DNA from: Omnitrophica bacterium RIFOXYB12_FULL_50_7
Lineage (GTDB): Bacteria > Omnitrophota > Omnitrophia > Omnitrophales > Aquincolibacteriaceae
NCBI GenBank assembly: GCA_001804345.1
Contig: MHFU01000073.1
Span: 1 to 5,809 of the forward strand
Reading direction: 5' to 3'
DNA: 5,809 nt
Shown: positions 1 through 5,809 of the stretch, in pieces
How the letters are laid out: each line of letters opens with the position of its first letter
Position numbering within the stretch: the stretch's first letter is position 1
Translations under genes and position numbers: made by a program
The notes under the pieces: generated by a model
What the model saw: the letters and a program-made list of their open reading frames with translations, nothing else
Database searches by the model: none
Told to the model about the DNA's origin: nothing

Positions 1-200
1 TCACGCGCCGCGTTTCCGAATCCGTCCCGATCCCGGTCATCGCCTCGGGCGGTGCTGGAAATTTGAACCATCTCTATGAAGCCTTTAGCACCGGAAAAGC
101 CGATGCATGCCTTGCAGCCTCCATTTTCCACTTCGGCGAATTCACCATCCCCGAGACCAAGGCTTTTCTCCGGGCCAAAGGCATTCCCGTTCGCCTATGA
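1..200 (+). CDS. hisF: Imidazole glycerol phosphate synthase, cyclase subunit HisF (C-terminal 65 residues)
   Basis: HisF is the cyclase half of the cytoplasmic HisF-HisH enzyme. It uses ammonia from the HisH glutaminase to turn PRFAR into imidazole glycerol phosphate and AICAR. Only the 3' end is present; the reading frame starts at base 3 and stops with TGA at 198-200. The translation contains the (beta-alpha)8-barrel phosphate-binding stretch IPVIASGGAGN, followed by KADACLAASIFHFGE, then the ending KAFLRAKGIPVRL. All three are hallmarks of the HisF C-terminus. The catalytic aspartates lie upstream of the window, so activity cannot be judged here. The stop overlaps the start of the next gene (ATGA at 197-200), which indicates cotranscription and probably translational coupling. 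hisI, often the next gene in his operons, is not adjacent but about 3.85 kb away. The assignment is close to certain. Confidence 0.97.
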   Translation, partial: TRRVSESVPIPVIASGGAGNLNHLYEAFSTGKADACLAASIFHFGEFTIPETKAFLRAKGIPVRL

Positions 201-1015
201 TCTTTCCTAACTTTAAGAAAGCCTTCTTTGTCCTCGCCGTTTGCCTTCTTGGCGGCTGCACTTCTTTTACCAAAACACCGGCCATCGAACTGAATGTTGA
301 GAAGTTAACTCCGAAGCATATCGCGGAAGTCAAAACGCTTGTCGCAAAGCTCGAACCTTTCATTAAAAGGAAGGACCAGGAGGGTAAACTTCCGTCACTT
401 ACCTTCAAGGCCTTGGAATCTCCTTTACATTCCCGAGAAAAAAGATTTTTGCGATCATTTCGGGATCTCAAAGCCGGGGAGGTCGGCGTCAGCATCCCAT
501 TCCGGGGATTCTCGCAGGGAGAAAAAGATCTGGTGCGGTTGAACGGACAAAAGATCCGGATTAAGGGAGCGGAAAAGGAGCTGCCACCTCAATTCCTGAG
601 TCCTCATATCTATCAAACTTTCCAATTCATGATGAGCGCTATGGAACAAGACATAGGAAAACGGCTTTTCGTCGAATCCGGGTATCGCTCAAGCGCCCAT
701 CAGCTCTATCTTTTCATCTTTTATCTCAGCAATCATGATTATTCCGTTCGCGAAACCGCGAAATGGGTCGCTTTACCTGGCTACAGCGAGCACGGGGATC
801 CGGAACATTTAGCGATCGACTTTATCAATGCCGACGGCATCAATGGAGAGGAGAATGTTGCCGAATTTGAGGCTTTGCCGGAATATCGATGGCTTCTTCA
901 AAACGCCGGCCGCTTCGGGTTCGTCCTGTCTTACCCTAAGAATGCCCCAGCCGGGATCACCTACGAGCCATGGCATTGGCGCTACGACGGCACAACAATG
1001 ATGAAGGAAACATGA
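197..1015 (+). CDS. Lipoprotein with M15-family (VanY-like) D-Ala-D-Ala carboxypeptidase domain
   Basis: This is a 272-residue putative exported zinc peptidase, likely acting on peptidoglycan stem peptides. The start at 197 was preferred to an in-frame ATG at 107. It overlaps the hisF stop as ATGA and puts a lipoprotein signal peptide at the N-terminus: basic K7-K8, hydrophobic core FFVLAVCLL, lipobox LGGC with Cys21 as the lipidation site. The residue after Cys21 is Thr, not Asp, which would fit outer-membrane sorting in a Gram-negative. Residues 22 to about 140 match no domain I recognise. The M15 core follows: SGYRSS (161-166, with Arg164), SEH (His199, zinc ligand), AIDF (Asp208, zinc ligand) and EPWH (Glu257 catalytic, His260 zinc ligand). 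The usual SxHxxGxAxD spacing is altered to SEHGDPEHLAID, two residues longer and with His for Gly. The Shine-Dalgarno sequence is weak, so expression probably depends on coupling to hisF. The fold is well supported; the exact substrate (D,D- or L,D-bond) is inferred. Confidence 0.85.
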   Translation: MIFPNFKKAFFVLAVCLLGGCTSFTKTPAIELNVEKLTPKHIAEVKTLVAKLEPFIKRKDQEGKLPSLTFKALESPLHSREKRFLRSFRDLKAGEVGVSIPFRGFSQGEKDLVRLNGQKIRIKGAEKELPPQFLSPHIYQTFQFMMSAMEQDIGKRLFVESGYRSSAHQLYLFIFYLSNHDYSVRETAKWVALPGYSEHGDPEHLAIDFINADGINGEENVAEFEALPEYRWLLQNAGRFGFVLSYPKNAPAGITYEPWHWRYDGTTMMKET

Positions 1016-1404
1016 GTACCGAAAAACCTCTTTTTTCTCGCGGCTGGTCACCGGCCATTTTGTGGATGCTAGTGATCTTCACACTGTCTTCGATGCCCGG
1101 CAGCGCCTTTCCGAAGATACGGGTCTTCGGAATAAGCGGCATTGCCCATACTTTCGAATATTGGCTTCTGGGGGTCCTTCTCCTTCGAAGCTTTTTACAC
1201 TCCTTCCCAGAAAAAACAATTTTCATGCTGGCACTCCTTGCTGCAGGCACGGCCATCTTGTTCGGAATTTCCGATGAATTTCACCAGCTTTTTGTGCCGG
1301 GGCGTTGCAGCGAACTGGGAGACGTAATCGTGGATGCTATTGCAGCGATCCTGGGAATACTTCTCTACGTCAGGAAGACAGCGTTTTCACCCAACAAGAA
1401 ATAG
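1012..1404 (+). CDS. VanZ-family integral membrane protein
   Basis: This is a 130-residue membrane protein. The start at ATG 1012 overlaps the stop of the lipoprotein gene (ATGA, 1012-1015). It has AAGGA at 1004-1008, only 3 bases upstream, so coupling is likely. Four hydrophobic segments are visible at about residues 15-32, 45-62, 69-86 and 105-120. The conserved VanZ-like pattern is present: HTFEY (46-50), SDEFHQLFVPGR (87-98) with Asp88, Glu89, His91, Gln92 and Arg98, then Asp104 in the last helix region. Position 108 is Asp. VanZ was named for low-level teicoplanin resistance, but relatives are widespread and their biochemical role is not settled. Chromosomal copies do not by themselves imply antibiotic resistance. 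Its position directly after a VanY-like peptidase suggests a shared role in the cell envelope; this is inference. The gene ends 8 bp before the end of the convergent phosphoesterase gene. Confidence 0.88.
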   Translation: MSTEKPLFSRGWSPAILWMLVIFTLSSMPGSAFPKIRVFGISGIAHTFEYWLLGVLLLRSFLHSFPEKTIFMLALLAAGTAILFGISDEFHQLFVPGRCSELGDVIVDAIAAILGILLYVRKTAFSPNKK

Positions 1405-1412
1405 TCCGCAAT

Positions 1413-3803
1413 TTAAAGATCAAGGTCGGCAATGACAGGCAGATGATCTGAAGCGATCCGCTCAAGAGCCATGCGGGGAATCATGGCATCAACAACCTTT
1501 ATGTCCGGCGAGGCATAGACATAATCGATCCGAATAAGCGGGGCTGTTGAAAGAAAAGTCCCTAAAGATCTTGCACCACGTTTTTTTTCGAACACATCAC
1601 GAAGCTTTTGTTTCATCTGAGAGCTGGCCTTCCAGGCAGGGAGGGTGTTCATATCGGCACAAAAAACTGTCGGCCCTTGCTGGCACATTTCATGACCGAG
1701 CCACTTTGGCCCTAAGAGCTCGGCCACCTGCATCTCGCATTCCCATTTCACAACGCTCAAGTGACTGGCAATAAGCTGTATCTTTTTCCCGTGATAATCG
1801 ACCTCAACCCAAAGAGCGCCCCTCGGTTCGATGAAGGGGAAGGCCGGACGAATGGCCGGCAAAGCGCCCGCCTTGACCAGCCGCATGGGATGACGGCTCA
1901 AGACCGCTTCTCCGAAATGTTCCTCTTCGATCCTCATCGCCGGATGAAAGTGATAGGTCATATCCAGAAGTTTCGCGATCATTTCAGGCTGATGAATCGT
2001 ACCAGGTTTAAAACCGTAATGTTTCAGCTCTTGCATGGCCACCACGTCGGGATTATAGCGAGCGATGACTCTCGCAATGCGGGCAGGCGAAAGCTTCCGG
2101 TCCATGCCGACACAGCGATGCACATTGTAAGACATGATCCGGAACGGTTTTTCCTTGGGTTTCCTCACAGAGATCCGGTAGAACGATTCCCGTTTTTTCT
2201 GATCCATAAAATGTTGGATCCCCTCGCGGAGATCTTCGGGACGCAAGAATTTTGAATTCTCCCGGGACGGCACCATCGCATCCCACGGCAACAGCAAAAA
2301 CCCGTCCGTTTCATGAACCCCGGGTCCACCATGTGACGCCCATTCAAGAGGGAAGGAGATCGGCTTCTCGTTGGGCCGCCAGCCACTGATCACGAACGTG
2401 CCGCTTTCAAGACCACGGCAAAGCTGCACCATTTCACGGCTAATCTCTTCGAGATAGGGATGATGCTTCCCAAAAACACGTTCGCCGTCCTCGGGAATCA
2501 AAAACCTTCCTGCCCCGGTCCAGGCATGCACCCTGCCTTCCACATCCTTTGCGAAAACCAACGGAATCTGCGCTTTATGGACCATTTTCTCCGCGATTTT
2601 CTCTTTCTCAGTTTCTGTCATCGCATGAGGAGGATACACAAATCCCAAAGGTCCTTGCGCCGTCACGATCACTCCCGAGAGAGATTTACGAGCCTTTATA
2701 TTCCTCATTTTTCGCGCAACACGCCAAGGATGGATCCAATCATCGCCAAAGCCTGTGTGCTCCTTTGAGTTAAACGATTCTGCGAAGCTCTTATCCGGGA
2801 TAAGCTCATGGAATATTTCGTCGATGGCTTTTTCAACCGACATTCCGGTCGCAAGACGATACGGCTGGGTGTTCTCCAAGCCATGGTCCGAATAGATCCA
2901 CACTTCATAATCACGGGTGAGTGAACGATTCGCGGCAATCCAAATCTTCCGAATGCTTTGATCAATAGCGGCAAGCACCCGCTTCGTCAAAAAACCGGAA
3001 ATTCCGTAGCGATGCGCATATTCGTCGAAGGCAAAAAAATTGACGGAGATGACCGGAAGCCCGCGGGCAATATCGATCCGGCATCCCAGCGTGATGAAAT
3101 CGCTCAGAAAGATCGAAACAAAGATCCGGACGGGGATTGTCGCGATCTCTTCCACAAGATCGTGCCAGTCCAGGATGCCCCGCACACATTCGACGGAGGT
3201 GCGGATAAGATCGTACACGATCTTCAGAAAAGCTCGTAAGAGACTCATGGGATTGAGAAAGATACCAAGCAGATAGCTGTAAGGGGAGAAGGCCTTCCAG
3301 TAAGATCGTGAGTTCATTCCCGCGACGCAGAAATGAGACTCCGCAGCACCCCCCGAAAAAACATTCCCGTAAGAGCTTCCGCCCTGAAGAAGGCCGGGAT
3401 TCCCTTTTTCAAGACGCTTTTCAATCTTCGCCGCATTGGCTGGATCAAAAAAGATAAAAACCTCTTTGCTTTGGGAGTCGAAATATTTGAAGGCCGGTAC
3501 GCATTGTTTGACCCCGTAAAACAACTCGCCCTGCACGGCCGGCGTGCTTGAGGGAATACCCGAATAGTGATGCCTGATTTGATAGCCCTCTTCCATTGCC
3601 AGATGTTTCAGGAAGGGCATCTCATTTCGAGCAAGGGCCTGGTGTAACGCCGTGTGGGAAAGCCCGTCGATTTGAATGAGAACGAGCCCCGGCTCCTGGC
3701 TTTCGGGAGTTTGGGCGTGGAACCCCAGCGCGCTCGCAAGCCACGAAATCCCGCTTATCCGGTGATTTACTTTTTTAAAAAAACTGTGTATATGAGTAAA
3801 CAA
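1413..3803 (-). CDS. Fusion of alkaline-phosphatase-superfamily phosphodiesterase and EEP (endonuclease/exonuclease/phosphatase) domain
   Basis: This 796-residue protein has two hydrolase domains. The N-terminal domain (about residues 38-512) resembles type I phosphodiesterase/nucleotide pyrophosphatase proteins. It has the full two-metal set: Asp46 in IQIDG, nucleophile Thr87 in SSTPAVQGELFYG, Asp260 and His264 in FDEYAHRYG, Asp306-His307 in YSDHGLE, and His491 in ASHGGPG. A hydrophobic insert occupies about 174-240. The C-terminal domain (about 554-796) is an EEP fold: Asn560 in SYNVH, Glu592 in MQELK, His681 in SHLSV, Asp717 and Asn719 in ADMNT, Asp760 in RIDYVY, and Asp786-His787 in SDHLPV. 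Both domains therefore look active. The start is TTG at 3803, preceded by GGGA with 8 bases between. No ATG, GTG or other suitable start was seen between it and Asp46. The first 30 residues (KK, then a modest hydrophobic stretch ending FHA) could be a weak signal or anchor. The gene stands alone, facing away from hisI and towards the VanZ gene. The substrate is unknown; phospholipid, sugar-phosphate or nucleotide phosphoesters are all possible. Confidence 0.9.
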   Translation of the reverse strand: MFTHIHSFFKKVNHRISGISWLASALGFHAQTPESQEPGLVLIQIDGLSHTALHQALARNEMPFLKHLAMEEGYQIRHHYSGIPSSTPAVQGELFYGVKQCVPAFKYFDSQSKEVFIFFDPANAAKIEKRLEKGNPGLLQGGSSYGNVFSGGAAESHFCVAGMNSRSYWKAFSPYSYLLGIFLNPMSLLRAFLKIVYDLIRTSVECVRGILDWHDLVEEIATIPVRIFVSIFLSDFITLGCRIDIARGLPVISVNFFAFDEYAHRYGISGFLTKRVLAAIDQSIRKIWIAANRSLTRDYEVWIYSDHGLENTQPYRLATGMSVEKAIDEIFHELIPDKSFAESFNSKEHTGFGDDWIHPWRVARKMRNIKARKSLSGVIVTAQGPLGFVYPPHAMTETEKEKIAEKMVHKAQIPLVFAKDVEGRVHAWTGAGRFLIPEDGERVFGKHHPYLEEISREMVQLCRGLESGTFVISGWRPNEKPISFPLEWASHGGPGVHETDGFLLLPWDAMVPSRENSKFLRPEDLREGIQHFMDQKKRESFYRISVRKPKEKPFRIMSYNVHRCVGMDRKLSPARIARVIARYNPDVVAMQELKHYGFKPGTIHQPEMIAKLLDMTYHFHPAMRIEEEHFGEAVLSRHPMRLVKAGALPAIRPAFPFIEPRGALWVEVDYHGKKIQLIASHLSVVKWECEMQVAELLGPKWLGHEMCQQGPTVFCADMNTLPAWKASSQMKQKLRDVFEKKRGARSLGTFLSTAPLIRIDYVYASPDIKVVDAMIPRMALERIASDHLPVIADLDL

Positions 3804-3943
3804 CGATGTTTTCCCGATCTAAATTTGACGTTTGTGTATCTCAGGATACGCTATACAGGGTTGGATTTCTAAACTAAATTATCGGCTGAACCGTTAAAAA
3901 AAAGACTTCTTTCACCGCTCTTCATAACTCAAAGTGTATCCAC

Positions 3944-3971
3944 TTGACACATAACGGGATTATGGCATACT
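3944..3971 (+). promoter_or_regulatory. Sigma70-type promoter of hisI-trpE
   Basis: A perfect -35 hexamer TTGACA (3944-3949) is followed after 16 bases by CATACT (3966-3971), which matches the -10 consensus at 4 of 6 positions. Transcription would start near 3978, giving a leader of roughly 75 bases before hisI at 4055. A short inverted repeat, AAGTG-TATC-CACTT (3932-3945), overlaps the first bases of the -35 element and could be an operator. The promoter means hisI-trpE does not depend on transcription from hisF. This is a sequence match only. Confidence 0.6.
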
Positions 3972-3980
3972 CGCTTCGCA

Positions 3981-4000
3981 AATAGGAACAGTCCCCTATT
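3981..4000 (+). other. Small hairpin at the predicted 5' end of the hisI leader
   Basis: AATAGG (3981-3986) and CCTATT (3995-4000) form a perfect 6-bp stem with an 8-base loop. It starts within a few bases of the predicted transcription start. A 5'-terminal stem of this kind may stabilise an mRNA. It has no U-run after it, so it is not an intrinsic terminator. It could be chance, since the stem is short and half A/T. Confidence 0.3.
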
Positions 4001-4006
4001 AAGACA

Positions 4007-4054
4007 ATGAAACTTTTTGCCGTAACTCTATGGTCCAAAGGAGAATACATCTAA
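4007..4054 (+). other. Possible 15-codon leader reading frame abutting hisI
   Basis: ATG at 4007 opens a frame reading MKLFAVTLWSKGEYI and stopping with TAA at 4052-4054, directly before the hisI ATG at 4055. The hisI Shine-Dalgarno sequence lies inside its last codons, so translating ribosomes would terminate at the hisI start. It has no convincing ribosome binding site of its own. It contains one Trp codon and no His codon, so it does not look like a classical his attenuator peptide. It is listed as possible only; a chance frame of this length is common. Confidence 0.2.
4038..4043 (+). promoter_or_regulatory. Ribosome binding site of hisI
   Basis: AAGGAG at 4038-4043 is a strong Shine-Dalgarno match but sits 11 bases before the ATG at 4055, somewhat further than usual. 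It supports that start. It lies inside the short leader frame that ends at 4054. Confidence 0.6.
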
Positions 4055-4435
4055 ATGGAAGACCTCAAATATAACGCCCAAGGGCTATTACCTGTCATCA
4101 TCCAGGACGCCCATTCCGGCGAAGTTCTTATGCTGGCCTACATGGATAAACTCGCCGTTGAGCGCACCCTGAAAGAGAAACATACGGTTTTTTATTCCCG
4201 GTCCCGTAACAAATATTGGGTGAAAGGCGAGGAGTCAGGCCACACTCAGGGCGTCGTGCAGGTACTCACGGACTGTGACAAAGACACTCTTCTTGTCCGT
4301 GTAACTCAAAATAAGGGCGGAGCGTGCCATCTCGGGTTTCGCACCTGCTTCGTCCATGAAATGAACGAACAGGGCGATATCGTAAAGATCACACAAGAAA
4401 AGGTCTTTGACCCTGAAAAAATTTACAAGAAATGA
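4055..4435 (+). CDS. hisI: Phosphoribosyl-AMP cyclohydrolase (single-domain HisI)
   Basis: HisI opens the adenine ring of phosphoribosyl-AMP in the third step of histidine synthesis, in the cytoplasm, using zinc and magnesium. The 126-residue protein carries the family signature throughout: VLMLAYMD (24-31), FYSRSR (46-51), WVKGEESGHTQ (55-65), the metal-binding TDCDKD (72-77, with Asp73, Asp75 and Asp77), and ACHLGFRTCF (90-99). Cys74, Cys91 and Cys98 are the likely zinc ligands. The length fits a cyclohydrolase alone, without the fused HisE pyrophosphatase found in enterobacteria, so HisE must be encoded elsewhere. The gene has its own promoter (3944-3971) and is followed 87 bp later by trpE in the same direction. 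It is separated from hisF by three unrelated genes. The assignment is secure. Confidence 0.97.
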   Translation: MEDLKYNAQGLLPVIIQDAHSGEVLMLAYMDKLAVERTLKEKHTVFYSRSRNKYWVKGEESGHTQGVVQVLTDCDKDTLLVRVTQNKGGACHLGFRTCFVHEMNEQGDIVKITQEKVFDPEKIYKK

Positions 4436-4510
4436 GCTCACAAAATCCTTGGGATTCAAAACTACCAGCATCGACAAGGGACAGACAGTCAACAAGCGCC
4501 TATCCCCTGT

Positions 4511-4515
4511 GAAGG
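4511..4515 (+). promoter_or_regulatory. Ribosome binding site of trpE
   Basis: GAAGG at 4511-4515 lies 7 bases before the ATG at 4523, a normal spacing, and supports that start. The 87-bp gap between hisI and trpE holds a 5-bp stem (AATCC-TTG-GGATT, 4444-4456) but no U-run terminator, and I saw no run of Trp codons of attenuator type. hisI and trpE are therefore probably cotranscribed. Confidence 0.6.
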
Positions 4516-4522
4516 TTTTTCA

Positions 4523-5809
4523 ATGATCTCGCCTGACCTCGGAACATTTAAAAAGCTCGCTCAAAAAGGGAACATTGTCGCTCTTTCTGAGACGTTTCCC
4601 GCGGATCTGGAGACGCCAGTCTCGAGTTTTCTGAAAATCAGCCAGAAAGCGTACCACGCATTCCTCTTGGAATCCGCGGAGCAGGAAGAGAAGATCGGCC
4701 GTTTTTCTTTTCTCGGAATTGAACCGGCCGCCGTTTACGAGTCCTCCGGAAAAAATGTCACAATCACGGCGAAAGGGGCTAAGAGAGTCCTTGAAAATTC
4801 TCGCCTTCTGGATGTGATTGAAACCGAGCTTTCCACGCGCAAACTGGCCAATCCTGAGGCCTTCCCGGGATTCCGGGGTGGGTTCGTGGGTTATCTTTCC
4901 TATGAGAATGTCTGCGATTTTGAGACCATTAAAATTTCAAAGAAAAAAGGACCGGGATTCCCGCTCAGTATTTTTTTTCGCGTCGAGGATTTTCTCGTAT
5001 TCGACCATTTTCGCAAAACGCTTTCCATCGTCATCCTTGTGAATCTAAAAAAATTCAAAACAGCTGATGCTGCGCACAAAAACGCCCTCCATCATATGGC
5101 AAAATACAAACACCTTCTTCAGAGACCGCTGCGGATGCCCGCGATGACGAAGGTCTCGTCGCTCCCTCAGGTCCGGTCAAACATGTCACGCAAAGATTAT
5201 GAATCCAAAGTCAGGAGGATCAAAGAATACATACGGGCCGGAGATTGCATTCAGGTCGTTTTGTCGCAACGTTTTCAGCTCGCGCACCACGGCCATGATT
5301 TTCAAATTTACCGCTCGCTGCGTTCCATCAACCCCTCACCCTACATGTTCTATTTTCGCAGTGGTTCGTTTCGTCTCATTGGATCCTCGCCTGAGATGCT
5401 CGTCAAAAAAACAAAGCACCTGGCAGAAGTTCGTCCCATTGCCGGTACGCGACCCCGTGGGCTCACAGAGCAGCAGGACCTGCAGTACGAAAAGCAGCTC
5501 CGGTCTTCAGTCAAAGAAATGGCGGAGCACTTGATGCTCGTCGATTTGGGACGCAATGATCTTGGCCGTGTCTCGGATTTCAAGTCGGTCAAAGTCGAAC
5601 GTTTTGCTTTTGTAGAGCGCTATTCCCATGTCATGCATTTGGTCAGCCGGGTCCAGAGCAGACTCAAGGCGGGGAAATCGGCGATGGATCTTTTGCGCGC
5701 GACCTTCCCGGCCGGAACTCTTTCCGGCGCACCCAAGGTTCGCGCCATGCAGATCATCGATGAACTCGAACCCGAGGCGCGCGGTCCTTATGGCGGCTGT
5801 CTCGGCTAT
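4523..5809 (+). CDS. trpE: Anthranilate synthase component I TrpE (3' truncated)
   Basis: TrpE converts chorismate to anthranilate, the first committed step of tryptophan synthesis, using ammonia delivered by the glutaminase TrpG. The open frame runs 429 codons from ATG 4523 to the window edge without a stop; the complete protein is usually near 500 residues. The N-terminal domain has LLES (48-51) within FLLESAEQEEKIGRFSF, the element linked to tryptophan feedback binding, and GGFVGYLSYE (119-128). PSPYMFY (271-277) also belongs to the Trp-site signature. The chorismate-binding domain shows IGSSPEML (286-293), RPIAGTRPRG (304-313), EHLMLVDLGRNDLGRV (335-350) and PAGTLSGAPKVRAM (396-409). These point to TrpE rather than PabB, and to an enzyme likely inhibited by tryptophan. 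It follows hisI by 87 bp on the same strand; trpG and other trp genes would be expected beyond the window but are not seen. Confidence 0.95.
   Translation, partial: MISPDLGTFKKLAQKGNIVALSETFPADLETPVSSFLKISQKAYHAFLLESAEQEEKIGRFSFLGIEPAAVYESSGKNVTITAKGAKRVLENSRLLDVIETELSTRKLANPEAFPGFRGGFVGYLSYENVCDFETIKISKKKGPGFPLSIFFRVEDFLVFDHFRKTLSIVILVNLKKFKTADAAHKNALHHMAKYKHLLQRPLRMPAMTKVSSLPQVRSNMSRKDYESKVRRIKEYIRAGDCIQVVLSQRFQLAHHGHDFQIYRSLRSINPSPYMFYFRSGSFRLIGSSPEMLVKKTKHLAEVRPIAGTRPRGLTEQQDLQYEKQLRSSVKEMAEHLMLVDLGRNDLGRVSDFKSVKVERFAFVERYSHVMHLVSRVQSRLKAGKSAMDLLRATFPAGTLSGAPKVRAMQIIDELEPEARGPYGGCLGY

Noticed and set aside
107..196. Longer M15 lipoprotein starting at the ATG at 107
   Set aside because: The extra 30 residues lie wholly inside hisF, are rich in Arg, His and Pro, and would bury the lipoprotein signal peptide; ATG 197 gives a clean signal and an ATGA overlap.
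1012..1404. Glycopeptide-resistance cluster
   Set aside because: Only VanY-like and VanZ-like families are present; no vanH, vanA or vanX type gene, and VanZ homologues are common in ordinary chromosomes.
1761..2255. Plus-strand open frame of 164 codons
   Set aside because: It lies entirely opposite the EEP half of the phosphoesterase gene, whose translation shows clear catalytic motifs; the antisense product has no recognisable domain.
2460..3239. Several plus-strand open frames of 70-100 codons
   Set aside because: They mirror the well-supported minus-strand gene and show no domain or signal; treated as shadows.
3825..3857. Second rightward promoter from TTGACG (3825-3830) and TATACA (3852-3857)
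   Set aside because: The spacing of 21 bases is too long for a normal sigma70 promoter, and the element at 3944-3971 is better and closer to hisI.
3804..3900. Leftward promoter for the phosphoesterase gene
   Set aside because: GATAAT-like and TATAGC-like -10 candidates exist on the minus strand, but none has a convincing -35 partner; a promoter must be here but I cannot place it.
3978..4054. Histidine or tryptophan attenuator in the hisI leader
   Set aside because: No run of His or Trp codons and no stem followed by a U-run was found.

Overview
The window looks like ordinary chromosome from a free-living bacterium that makes its own amino acids, with roughly balanced base composition. The lipoprotein signal suggests a Gram-negative-type or at least lipoprotein-exporting envelope. 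The sequence does not fix the phylum. No phage, insertion sequence, CRISPR or RNA gene was recognised.

Layout. Positions 1-200 carry the last 65 codons of hisF (histidine synthesis). hisF overlaps by 4 bp a lipoprotein with a VanY-like M15 zinc peptidase domain (197-1015). That gene overlaps by 4 bp a VanZ-family membrane protein (1012-1404). The three look like one rightward transcription unit ending in cell-envelope genes. Eight bases further on, and facing the other way, lies a large gene (3803 down to 1413). It encodes a 796-residue fusion of an alkaline-phosphatase-superfamily phosphodiesterase domain and an endonuclease/exonuclease/phosphatase (EEP) domain, both with complete-looking catalytic residues. 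A 251-bp divergent intergenic region (3804-4054) holds a good sigma70-type promoter for the rightward genes hisI (4055-4435) and trpE (4523 to the window end, truncated).

How it fits together. hisF and hisI act in the same pathway and often sit side by side. Here they are separated by about 3.85 kb containing two envelope genes and the fused phosphoesterase. hisI instead has its own promoter and is paired with trpE, so histidine and tryptophan synthesis, which both consume PRPP, are linked. The main points of interest are the double-phosphoesterase fusion, the split his locus with VanY-like and VanZ-like genes attached, an altered zinc-site spacing in the M15 protein, and a 15-codon reading frame abutting the hisI start.
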